Assembly (NCBI GenBank): GCA_965224205.1
Contig: CBDCYN010000010.1
Location: forward strand, 1 to 64,000
Length of the DNA: 64,000 nt
Source of the DNA: CBDCYN01 sp965224205
GTDB taxonomy: Bacteria; Planctomycetota; Phycisphaerae; Phycisphaerales; Phycisphaeraceae
Reading direction: 5' to 3'
Positions 8,465 through 15,589 of this stretch are shown piece by piece (position 1 is the stretch's first letter; each line of letters begins with the position of its first letter). The notes below the pieces were generated by a model, which made no database searches, was not told the origin of the DNA, and worked only from the letters and a program-made list of their open reading frames with translations. The position numbers and the translations under genes are program-made.

Positions 8465-9826
8465 ATGGTTCAGAAGCGCATCGTAACGCTCAAACCGCAA
8501 ACCGAACGCGGCGGGGACGAAGAGGAGAGTTTCAAGGTCAAGACCCGAAACCTTCCCATCAGGCGGGAGCCTCAAAATACACTTTCGGTGCCTCGCGGAC
8601 GCTCATCGGTTTCGGCCCATCGCTTGGACAAATCAACCCGTGCGATATCCCGCCACCACCGTGGGGTCGGTGCGACAACCTTCGAGGGTCCCAAAAGCTC
8701 GCAATTGGTGACCGTCACGACCCGTATCCTAAACCACTCAAAACAAACCCAAGCGGCGCTTATCAAGGCAGCCAACTACCTAGAGCGCGAAGGTGCCGGT
8801 CAAAACGGTGTGCCCGGCAAAGCCTATTCCCAGGACCGAAACGAGGTCTCCCTAAAACAGGAACTACGTTCCTGGTCCAAAGACAGTTACCGATTTCATC
8901 TAACGATCTCGCCGGAGAACTCCGCCGACTTGCCCGACCTGACGCTCTATGTTCGTGACCTCATGCGCCAGGTGCAGCGCGACCTCAAGACGAAGATCGA
9001 GTGGTACGCCTCAAACCATTACAACACCCGCACGCCTCACGCCCACATCATGATGCGTGGGCGGAGTGGTCACCGTCCGCTGGTTATCAGAAAAGACTAT
9101 CTCAACCACGGCATCCGTCACCGGGCCTCAGAACTCGCTACGGAACTACTCGGGCCAAGAACAGAAAGGCGACCCAAACAGCTTGGTATTGGGAGAGAAA
9201 AGGCTCCCGCTAACACGTCTTCTCGAAACGCATCGAAGGGTCAATCCCGAGGTCTGGGGGTTATCGAGCCAGCAGACCTTCGGGACACGTCGCGGCTTAT
9301 GGTGCTCTATGGCCGAGCCGTGAAACGCGGGGTTATTGGGAAGAGCGACACCGACCGGCTGCGCTTTGTGACCGCAGCTGAGTACGCCGTGGCCAAATCA
9401 ACGAAAAATCCACCGGGTCTCTTTTCGTGGATGATCAAGACCAAGAACTGGGACCGGATGCGGCAGGTGGACGAGGACCGGGCACAGGCGCGCATCAGGG
9501 GCTACGTCCACGGTGAGCGAACCCCCACGCCGAAAAAGCGACGGTTGAATTCTGTAGATCGAGTGAACTTCGACCTTTCCAAAGACGCGCAGCTGGTCAT
9601 CTCTGTGACCCAATCACTTAAGACCATCGGCTACCGGGGAGACCCGTTTTTGGCTCTGAAACGGAAACAGCCCAGGTGGACCAGGGAGCGTTGGGATAAA
9701 GCACGGTTGGAGATCCTAACCGCCCAGCGCAAGGGGCGACGCCTTGCGTTTAGCATCGACGGGGTTGTCGCACAGGTCATGAAAGGCGTTGGACGCCACC
9801 ACGACGGGAGGGGGGGCGATGGTTGA
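8465..9826 (+). CDS. relaxase (MOBP-like) with a Rep-like C-terminal module
   Basis: The DNA-nicking enzyme of conjugation, about 453 residues. I prefer ATG 8465, with AAAGGAG nine bases upstream, over GTG 8456. Residues ~80-235 match relaxases of the DUF3363-containing type: YLEREG, FHLTISPE, VRDLMRQVQRDL, then the metal-binding His segment NHYNTRTPHAH and an MMRGRSG loop. The usual DUF3363 tail is absent. Instead residues ~271-417 are homologous to the C-terminus of Rep (shared TSRL, RL-FV-AAE, DED-A-RIR-Y, DPF and WTRER pattern). The stop overlaps the next gene, which carries the DUF3363-like part. The gene overlaps the traF 3' end, fitting an operon. Confidence 0.8.
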   Translation: MVQKRIVTLKPQTERGGDEEESFKVKTRNLPIRREPQNTLSVPRGRSSVSAHRLDKSTRAISRHHRGVGATTFEGPKSSQLVTVTTRILNHSKQTQAALIKAANYLEREGAGQNGVPGKAYSQDRNEVSLKQELRSWSKDSYRFHLTISPENSADLPDLTLYVRDLMRQVQRDLKTKIEWYASNHYNTRTPHAHIMMRGRSGHRPLVIRKDYLNHGIRHRASELATELLGPRTERRPKQLGIGREKAPANTSSRNASKGQSRGLGVIEPADLRDTSRLMVLYGRAVKRGVIGKSDTDRLRFVTAAEYAVAKSTKNPPGLFSWMIKTKNWDRMRQVDEDRAQARIRGYVHGERTPTPKKRRLNSVDRVNFDLSKDAQLVISVTQSLKTIGYRGDPFLALKRKQPRWTRERWDKARLEILTAQRKGRRLAFSIDGVVAQVMKGVGRHHDGRGGDG

Positions 9827-11042
9827 TGACCCTTCCAATGAGGTCTTGTTCGAGTCGCGTACCACACCGCCCGCTCTTAGCCGATCGAACACCCACGGTT
9901 TTACCGCGCGAGGCAAATCGGTCCCGGTGGCCAGAGTAAAGAGTGCGTGGTCCAAAGACGATCTTCACTACCGACTCGAGTTCAACCTACCGGCATCTAA
10001 ATTTACCGACCACGTGCGGGCGGTTCGGTCCGTCATGGCGTCGGTAAGTGAAGACCTCAGCCGGCCTCTTGAATGGATCGCGAGCTCGACGCAGCGGGCA
10101 GCTTCGTGGCGAGCGCAGGTGCTACTCCGAGGCAAGGACAAAGAAGGGATCGACCTTGAACCGGGCGACACCTATCGCCGAGACGGGCTCGCGTTCCGGG
10201 TGGGTTTAGAGCGTGAACGACTTGCCCCGAAACTTTCGGATAAGACGACGTCTACGGAATTCACGAATCCAGTTAGGTATCACAGCCCAGAGTTTACCTC
10301 GCTCAAGGAACCTCTTTTGGGGTTGCTCCACAATCGTTGGCAACAAGACACCCAAGGCCGATACTCGGTCGTCACGGTATCGGCCAATGAAGCGCTTCAC
10401 CACGTGCAGGCCAGAACAGGTGAGTTTGCGGACGCTGCCCGTCAGTCAGGTGTGCTGATCTCGCCAAATGCCCGCCACGGCGCTGTGGTGCAATCGCTTG
10501 GTGCGCACCGCGCCACGGACCTCACGCGGGTCCGTGCGATGACGTGGCTCGATAGGCTCGTGACCAAGGATGACGCGGGAAAGGAGCTGTACATCAAAGG
10601 CGATAGGCTCATACGGTCGCTCATAAGCCAGCGTCGCCAGTGGCTTCTTAGAGAGGGATACGCGAAGGTGAGCCTTTACGGCGGCAGGCTCGCGTGGCGG
10701 CCTGGGGCCGTCGCGAAGCTGTTCGGAGCCGAAGCGAACGACTTTGGGCTCTCCAATCCTTCTCACCTCACCCGCAATCTGCTTGTTGAGGTCGCCCACG
10801 GACACCCGCCCACGATAAGCGGGTACCTGCTGGGAGAGGTCTCGATGTACAGCGGCCGCTACGCCATCATCAGAACCACGTCAGGTAATTTCGCGGCCCC
10901 CGTGAGGGCGATCACGTCAAACAACAAGGGCGTCGTCACCGCAGCCGTGCGGGAGACGGAATTGGTCCAGGCGATCCGTACCAGCGTAAGGCAGGCCCAC
11001 GCCGTTCGATCGCGTAGCCGAGTGGGGGTGGAGCTTGGCTAG
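9819..11042 (+). CDS. relaxase-like protein with decayed nuclease and DUF3363-like tail
   Basis: A 407-residue protein starting at ATG 9819, preceded by a GGGAGG-rich ribosome-binding site and overlapping the relaxase stop. Residues ~40-140 align with the relaxase nuclease (LHYRLEFNLP, DHVRAVRSVM, LEWIAS, LLRGKDKEG), but the metal-binding His pair is replaced by TQRAASWRAQ, so nicking activity is not expected. The C-terminal third (ISGYLLGEVSMYSGRYAII and after) resembles the DUF3363 tail normally fused to such relaxases. I infer an ancestral relaxase was duplicated and split: the first protein cuts, while this one may bind DNA or contact VirD4. Direct evidence for a complex is lacking. Confidence 0.65.
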   Translation: MVDDPSNEVLFESRTTPPALSRSNTHGFTARGKSVPVARVKSAWSKDDLHYRLEFNLPASKFTDHVRAVRSVMASVSEDLSRPLEWIASSTQRAASWRAQVLLRGKDKEGIDLEPGDTYRRDGLAFRVGLERERLAPKLSDKTTSTEFTNPVRYHSPEFTSLKEPLLGLLHNRWQQDTQGRYSVVTVSANEALHHVQARTGEFADAARQSGVLISPNARHGAVVQSLGAHRATDLTRVRAMTWLDRLVTKDDAGKELYIKGDRLIRSLISQRRQWLLREGYAKVSLYGGRLAWRPGAVAKLFGAEANDFGLSNPSHLTRNLLVEVAHGHPPTISGYLLGEVSMYSGRYAIIRTTSGNFAAPVRAITSNNKGVVTAAVRETELVQAIRTSVRQAHAVRSRSRVGVELG

Positions 11043-12885
11043 ACGAAGCGTGATCTCGCTGGGCATCGCCGCATTGGTCAGCTTTTTGGTCGCCACTCAG
11101 TTTGTCGCCCACAAGCTCGGTTACCACGACGCACTCGGACGGGGGTTATTTACAGCGGGTTCAACTCGGGTTTACGCCCCATGGGCGGTCTTGGTCTGGT
11201 ATTGGGCGTTTGGTGATCACTACGCGGACCTATTTGCCAGTGCGTCGGTGCTTGGCAGCGTAGCCGGTGGGGGGGTGGTCCTCCTAATTGCCTCGACCAA
11301 TAAACCCGGGGTCAAGGCCGTGGGCCAGCACGCCTGGGGCACGCTGCGGGACGCCAAACGCGCAGCGCTTCTCGCCAAACGAGGCACGGTGATAGGGCGG
11401 TGGGGGAGGCGCATCCTGATGTACGACGGGCCATCTCACCAGCTTGTTGCGGGGGCAGCACGCTCCGGAAAAACAGCGGGCCACGCCATACCCACGCTCC
11501 TGACGTGGCCCGAAAGCGTCGTGGTCTACGATATCAAGGGTGAGCTGTGGCAGGAGACGGCGGGATTTCGGAGCACCTTCAGCCACACCGCGTTCTTCAA
11601 CCCCACGACCACCGACAGTATCAAATTCAATCCGCTCCTTGAGGTGCGTCGCGGTGACAACGAGATCCGCGACGTTCAGAACATTGTCACGATTCTCGTC
11701 AACCCGACGGGCGAGAAGCGAACCCTCGACATCTGGGACCAGAACGCCTCTCAGTTCTTGGTCGCGCTGATCCTTCACGTGCTCTACACGGCTGATGACG
11801 GGGAGAAGAACCTGGGCACCGTCCGGGACATGCTCCTTGATTTCGATGGGACATGCAGGGCGATGGCCCACACCCCGCACCGCAAAAACCCTCGGAGCGG
11901 TCAACCCGAACCCCATCCCGAATGCCGAAAGGTCGCGGTGGGTCTTCTTAAGCAAGCGGACCGGTTCCGATCCAGTGTGCTCGGCACGGCCGAGAGCTAC
12001 CTCACACTTTTTGCCGACCCCGTGGTGCGCGAGAACACGAGCCGATCTGACCTTGTCATCGGCGACCTGATGTGTGCCAAGCGCCCGGTGAGCTTGTATC
12101 TCCAGCCACCCCCGTCAGACGCCGACCGTGTCAAGCCGCTGACCCGTCTGCTCTTTAGCCAGTTCGCAAGAGCGCTCATGGAGAACCTTGATTGCGATAC
12201 TCAGGGTCGCCCCAAGCTCCACCGACTGCTGTTCCTGATGGATGAATTCCCCACCCTGGGACGGCTTGCGTTCTTTGAGACCAACATGCGCCAGATGGCG
12301 GGCTACAAGCTCAAGGCGTCGCTCTTGGTTCAGTCGTTTAATGACATCGCTCAGGCGTACGGCCCGCACAACGCCATCATCGATAACTGCCACATCATCA
12401 CGGCCTTTGCCTCGGCCGATACCACGACCCAGCAACGGGTCAGCCAGATGACCGGAACGGTGACGGAATACCGAGAGGGTTACAGCCAGCCGCGCCAAGC
12501 GCTTTCCGGCATCTCCTCACGCCGGACCGTCAGTTTTAACGAGCAGGTGCGACCGCTTCTTAACCCGGGTCAGGTGCGGATGCTCGGGGCCGATGAGCAA
12601 CTGGTGTTCGTAACCGGGGTCCGGCCGCTTCGCACAAAAAAAGTCCGCTATTACCAGGACCGACGGTTCAAAGAACGATGTATGAAGCCACCGGATCAAT
12701 CGGCAGGCGTAGATGTGCCGGTTGGCTACGCGAACCCCTGGCTTGGTGTGCGCTCGGCGGGACCACCGCCTCCGATTGAGCCGGGTGATGGATATGGGTT
12801 CGATGACATCCCGATGGATGGCATTGAGATGGATATTCCCCAAGAAGAACCAGGAGAAGTAGGTGACCCATACGGGATGTTATGA
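11035..12885 (+). CDS. virD4: VirD4/TraG-family coupling protein
   Basis: A 616-residue inner-membrane ATPase that recruits the relaxase-DNA complex to the secretion channel. Two membrane segments lie before residue ~85. The Walker A motif GAARSGKT is at about 140-147, the phrase VVYDIKGELW follows, and the Walker B region LLFLMDEFPTLG is near residue 400. Length and order match TraG/VirD4. The likely start is TTG 11035, eight bases inside the previous gene and preceded by a GGTGGAG site. The gene ends in an ATGA overlap with the next. The order relaxase-virD4-RHH-trbB is typical of IncP-like transfer regions. Confidence 0.92.
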   Translation: MARRSVISLGIAALVSFLVATQFVAHKLGYHDALGRGLFTAGSTRVYAPWAVLVWYWAFGDHYADLFASASVLGSVAGGGVVLLIASTNKPGVKAVGQHAWGTLRDAKRAALLAKRGTVIGRWGRRILMYDGPSHQLVAGAARSGKTAGHAIPTLLTWPESVVVYDIKGELWQETAGFRSTFSHTAFFNPTTTDSIKFNPLLEVRRGDNEIRDVQNIVTILVNPTGEKRTLDIWDQNASQFLVALILHVLYTADDGEKNLGTVRDMLLDFDGTCRAMAHTPHRKNPRSGQPEPHPECRKVAVGLLKQADRFRSSVLGTAESYLTLFADPVVRENTSRSDLVIGDLMCAKRPVSLYLQPPPSDADRVKPLTRLLFSQFARALMENLDCDTQGRPKLHRLLFLMDEFPTLGRLAFFETNMRQMAGYKLKASLLVQSFNDIAQAYGPHNAIIDNCHIITAFASADTTTQQRVSQMTGTVTEYREGYSQPRQALSGISSRRTVSFNEQVRPLLNPGQVRMLGADEQLVFVTGVRPLRTKKVRYYQDRRFKERCMKPPDQSAGVDVPVGYANPWLGVRSAGPPPPIEPGDGYGFDDIPMDGIEMDIPQEEPGEVGDPYGML

Positions 12886-13337
12886 GCAGGAACGACAGAA
12901 CTTCGAACCGAGTGACCGGAAACCTCGATGAGGACGTGGCGAAAGCGTTAAAGCAGTATTGCGAAAAGACTGGCAAATCCAAGTCCCTTATCGTAAACGA
13001 CTCGCTTCGTGCAAGTCTGCTGATGCCCCAAACCCAGAGCGATCTCCGAAAGGAGATGGCACACGTCCTGGCGGCTATCCGTAAGCACGACGAGGCGACC
13101 CAAGAGGGTTTCGGGCTCATACGGGAGCTACTGGGTCTGTTCGTTCGCCTGTACCTAAACCACACGCCAGCGGTACGTGAAGCAGATCGCGCCGACGCGG
13201 CTGCCTCAGGTAAGAGGCGGTTCGACCACTACGTATTCAAACTCAATGAGGCGCTAGATAGCGGGCGGTCCATCTTTGATATGGACCCGATGAGTTCTTC
13301 GATCGGTCAAGAGGGCACCGGACATGACAACCCGTAA
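12882..13337 (+). CDS. ribbon-helix-helix plasmid transfer protein
   Basis: A 151-residue protein whose first ~45 residues (RVTGNLDEDVAKALKQYCEKTGKSKSLIVNDSL) follow the ribbon-helix-helix pattern of a strand, two helices and a TGKSKS turn. The rest is helical and contains a hydrophobic stretch near residue 85. The stop and start overlap with virD4 (ATGA) and the 14-base overlap with trbB place it in the transfer operon. CopG-like proteins here are known as TraD-like accessory factors or operon repressors. Which applies is not visible. Confidence 0.65.
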   Translation: MSRNDRTSNRVTGNLDEDVAKALKQYCEKTGKSKSLIVNDSLRASLLMPQTQSDLRKEMAHVLAAIRKHDEATQEGFGLIRELLGLFVRLYLNHTPAVREADRADAAASGKRRFDHYVFKLNEALDSGRSIFDMDPMSSSIGQEGTGHDNP

Positions 13338-14283
13338 CGCAGATGTTGAGCAACGCCAGGTCAGTGCGCTGCGTGCCGCGTTTGGCCCGCTCATACTCGC
13401 GTCGCTTAAGGACCCACAGGTGGTTGAGGTGAGGGTGAACCCCGATAGCCGTGTGTGGGTCGACCGCCACGGGCAAGGCCGCTCGCAGGTCGGCACGACC
13501 AGTGCCGAGGAGTCCGAAACCATCATCCGGCTCATGGCCAACTACGTGGGGAAGGTTGTCAACACCCATCAACCGCGTCTGTCCGCGACGCTCCCCGAGA
13601 CCGGGGAGCGGTTTCAGGCGTTCATGCCTCCCATTGTCCATGCGCCATGCTACACGATACGTAAACGCCCCGACGTGGTGTTCAGCCTAGATTCCTATGT
13701 GGAGAGGGGTATCCTGACCCAGGCCCAATTGGAGGTGATACGCCACGGTGCAGAAGACCGGAAGAACTTCCTCATATGCGGGGGAACGGGTTCCGGGAAG
13801 ACCACGCTGGCCAACGCCATCCTTGCTGAGCCAGCGTATCAGAACGCCAGGGTTCTGATCATAGAAGACACACGGGAACTGCAACCCTCATCCCTGGACC
13901 ACATACAAACCTTAACCAAGGACGCGCCGCAACCCGTCACCATGACAGACCTGTTGCACGATGCGCTTCGGATGTCGCCCGACCGGATCGTGGTGGGGGA
14001 GGTACGAGGTGGGGAAGCTTTGGACATGATTAAAGCGGCCAACACAGGTCATCCTGGCGGCGTCGCGACCGTTCACGCTGACAGCGCCCGTCAGGCGTTG
14101 ACCCGGATTGAACAGCTCGTGGGTGAGGTGGCCGTCAACGTCCCACACCATGCGATCGCCGAGGCCATAGACATCATCGTTGACATCCAACGCACACCAA
14201 CAGGGCGTTCGGTGCGTTCCGTCTGCACGGTGGGGGGGTATACCGCTTCTGCGGGCTACCAGATCACGCCGTGTGATGCGTAA
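13324..14283 (+). CDS. trbB: TrbB/VirB11 secretion ATPase
   Basis: A 319-residue hexameric traffic ATPase of the type IV secretion system, cytoplasmic and acting at the base of the channel. Visible are the N-terminal domain with VNPDSRVWVDRHG, the Walker A motif GGTGSGKTT near residues 153-161, the Asp box IIEDTREL, and the Walker B and His boxes (RIVVGEVRGGEAL; GHPGGVATVHADS). Length is normal for TrbB. It overlaps the upstream gene and is followed by the pilin genes, the usual trbB-trbC order. Confidence 0.93.
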   Translation: MTTRNADVEQRQVSALRAAFGPLILASLKDPQVVEVRVNPDSRVWVDRHGQGRSQVGTTSAEESETIIRLMANYVGKVVNTHQPRLSATLPETGERFQAFMPPIVHAPCYTIRKRPDVVFSLDSYVERGILTQAQLEVIRHGAEDRKNFLICGGTGSGKTTLANAILAEPAYQNARVLIIEDTRELQPSSLDHIQTLTKDAPQPVTMTDLLHDALRMSPDRIVVGEVRGGEALDMIKAANTGHPGGVATVHADSARQALTRIEQLVGEVAVNVPHHAIAEAIDIIVDIQRTPTGRSVRSVCTVGGYTASAGYQITPCDA

Positions 14284-14343
14284 TGTCGTCGTTTGGCGGG
14301 TATTAATCCATTGGTGGAGTTGGGTCTCATTACGGAGATGTTG

Positions 14344-14667
14344 ATGATGAACCAAAAACACAGGTCTTGGTCGAGTATGTTCGCTGTGATCTTGGCGCTA
14401 CCTGATGTTTGTGAGGCAAGTTCGTTTGGGTGCTTCCCCGGTCCAACGCCGGAGCAGGTGATGGACGAATTCCTGAGCCCCACGGGCCCCGCCGTTCGCT
14501 TTGCGGCGGCCGCTTCCATCATCGTCTTTGGGCTGCTCCTAGCAGTGGTAGACCTGAAACCACGGGCACGAAGGGTATGCGGAGTGATGTTGGGCATCAT
14601 GATCGTGGTTTGTGCAATCAGTCTGGCGACTGACCTCCTATCGCCCACCTCTGGGGCAGCGTTCTGA
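14344..14667 (+). CDS. trbC: TrbC/VirB2-like major pilin, copy 1
   Basis: A ~107-residue pilin precursor. A GGAG site lies before a cluster of start codons (ATG 14338, 14344, 14347). A hydrophobic leader ends near VCEASS, and two membrane helices follow: AVRFAAAASIIVFGLLLAVV and a second after the RARRV turn. The C-terminus is SGAAF. Pilins of this family are cut by signal peptidase and, in IncP, cyclised by TraF, whose gene here is broken. This is the first of three tandem paralogues. Confidence 0.75.
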   Translation: MMNQKHRSWSSMFAVILALPDVCEASSFGCFPGPTPEQVMDEFLSPTGPAVRFAAAASIIVFGLLLAVVDLKPRARRVCGVMLGIMIVVCAISLATDLLSPTSGAAF

Positions 14668-14770
14668 CCAGGAACTTTCTGAAAAAAACACCCCTCCGGT
14701 GTAATGCCACGGCCCTGGCCGCATTAACTCTAAAGAAGAGGCAATTGGCAGTCTCATAAGGAGTCATCGA

Positions 14771-15085
14771 ATGACCGGAAAAAATATGCTCACGCTCCTC
14801 GCTGGGGTTGGGATCGTTTTGGTGTTTGGGGATACGGCCTTTGCGGGTGGGGGAGACCTCCCGTGGGAGTCTGTCCTGGACCGGATACTGCGGAGTCTAA
14901 GCGGTCCTGTCGTACGCTTCGCGGCGGCCGCTTCAATCATTGTGTTCGGGCTTCTGCTCGCGGTGATTGAGATGTCAGGCATAGCCAAAAGGGTGGTCTC
15001 CATTCTCCTGGGTTTATCGATCGCTGCCAGCGCTGTGAACCTAACAACGGATTTGTTTGGCCTTAGCAACGGAGCATCGTTTTGA
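14771..15085 (+). CDS. TrbC/VirB2-like pilin, copy 2
   Basis: A 104-residue paralogue of the preceding pilin, with leader cleavage likely after FGDTAFA. The core RFAAAASIIVFGLLLAVIE is nearly identical to copy 1, and the protein ends in NGASF. AAGGAG lies upstream of the ATG. Between the two copies, a CACC/GGTG hairpin next to an A-run (about 14680-14702) could end transcripts on the opposite strand. Copy 2 has the most complete leader and so may be the main pilin. Confidence 0.75.
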   Translation: MTGKNMLTLLAGVGIVLVFGDTAFAGGGDLPWESVLDRILRSLSGPVVRFAAAASIIVFGLLLAVIEMSGIAKRVVSILLGLSIAASAVNLTTDLFGLSNGASF

Positions 15086-15321
15086 ACCTAGCCACGGTTA
15101 GCGCCGCTGAACTGCCATGGGAACCGGTGATTGCTCCGCTCTGCATTCACCCAGTTGTGGGGGTGATAGGTGTGCTCGTCTTTGGGAGCCTGTTGGTGTT
15201 TGTCAGGCAATCAGACCTTTTCCGCCGGGTCCTGATGTTTGGTTTTGGTCTATCGGTTGCCGCCGCATTGATTGGCATAGTGCAAATCACTGACGCCACT
15301 GCATTTGGAGCATCGTTTTGA
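15082..15321 (+). CDS. pilin-like protein, copy 3
   Basis: A 79-residue protein starting at a TTG that overlaps the stop of copy 2. It shares the ELPWEPV opening with DLPWESV of copy 2, the two-helix layout (IGVLVFGSLLVFV, a short RR loop, a second helix) and the C-terminal GASF. It lacks a full leader peptide, and the first helix has diverged from RFAAAAS. It could be a minor pilin or a decaying duplicate; continuous TTG-overlap coupling to both neighbours argues that it is translated. Confidence 0.6.
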   Translation: MNLATVSAAELPWEPVIAPLCIHPVVGVIGVLVFGSLLVFVRQSDLFRRVLMFGFGLSVAAALIGIVQITDATAFGASF

Positions 15322-15587
15322 GCCAGCCGAGCGACATCGAAGGCTTTGAAGTGCCGATTCATCAATCCCTGACCCAGCCGATCCTCGTGGTTGGCGTGCC
15401 TAGGTCGTTTGCGATCGCCAACTTCTCACTCAGCGCCGCGCTCACCCTGGGCCTGGGGGTGTGGTGGCTGGGCATCCCGATCGGGTTTGCGCTGCACGTC
15501 GTGGCCGCCGCGCTCACCAGGCACGACCCGCTCTGGTTCGAGGTTATCCGCCGACACGTTCGTCACGAGAGCTATCTGGAGGCGTAG
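15318..15587 (+). CDS. trbD: TrbD/VirB3-like inner-membrane protein
   Basis: An 89-residue protein with the VirB3 layout: the phrase EVPIHQSLTQPILVVGVPR, then two closely spaced membrane helices and a short cytoplasmic end with HDPLWFEV. It starts at a TTG overlapping the previous stop. In IncP and Ti systems it sits directly before the VirB4 ATPase, as here, and works with it in pilus assembly. Confidence 0.88.
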   Translation: MSQPSDIEGFEVPIHQSLTQPILVVGVPRSFAIANFSLSAALTLGLGVWWLGIPIGFALHVVAAALTRHDPLWFEVIRRHVRHESYLEA

Positions 15588-15589
15588 CC

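Larger units (their letters stand above)
6494..8486 (+). pseudogene. traF: TraF-like conjugative signal peptidase, split by IS630
   Basis: The gene was an S26-family peptidase of the TraF type, which in IncP plasmids matures the TrbC pilin. The 5' part (6494-6710) encodes a short cytoplasmic N-terminus and one membrane helix (LLAIGLVALQLIVMAG). The 3' part (7861-8486) has the catalytic-serine motif SPSMPVGWY, a lysine region LLKPVAALEGDHV and the C-terminal strands. Joining base 6710 to 7861 restores one frame of 280 codons through the junction and the phrase NTSPSMPVGWY. The insertion separates the membrane anchor from the catalytic domain, so the product is expected to be inactive. The 3' end overlaps the relaxase start. 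Confidence 0.85.
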
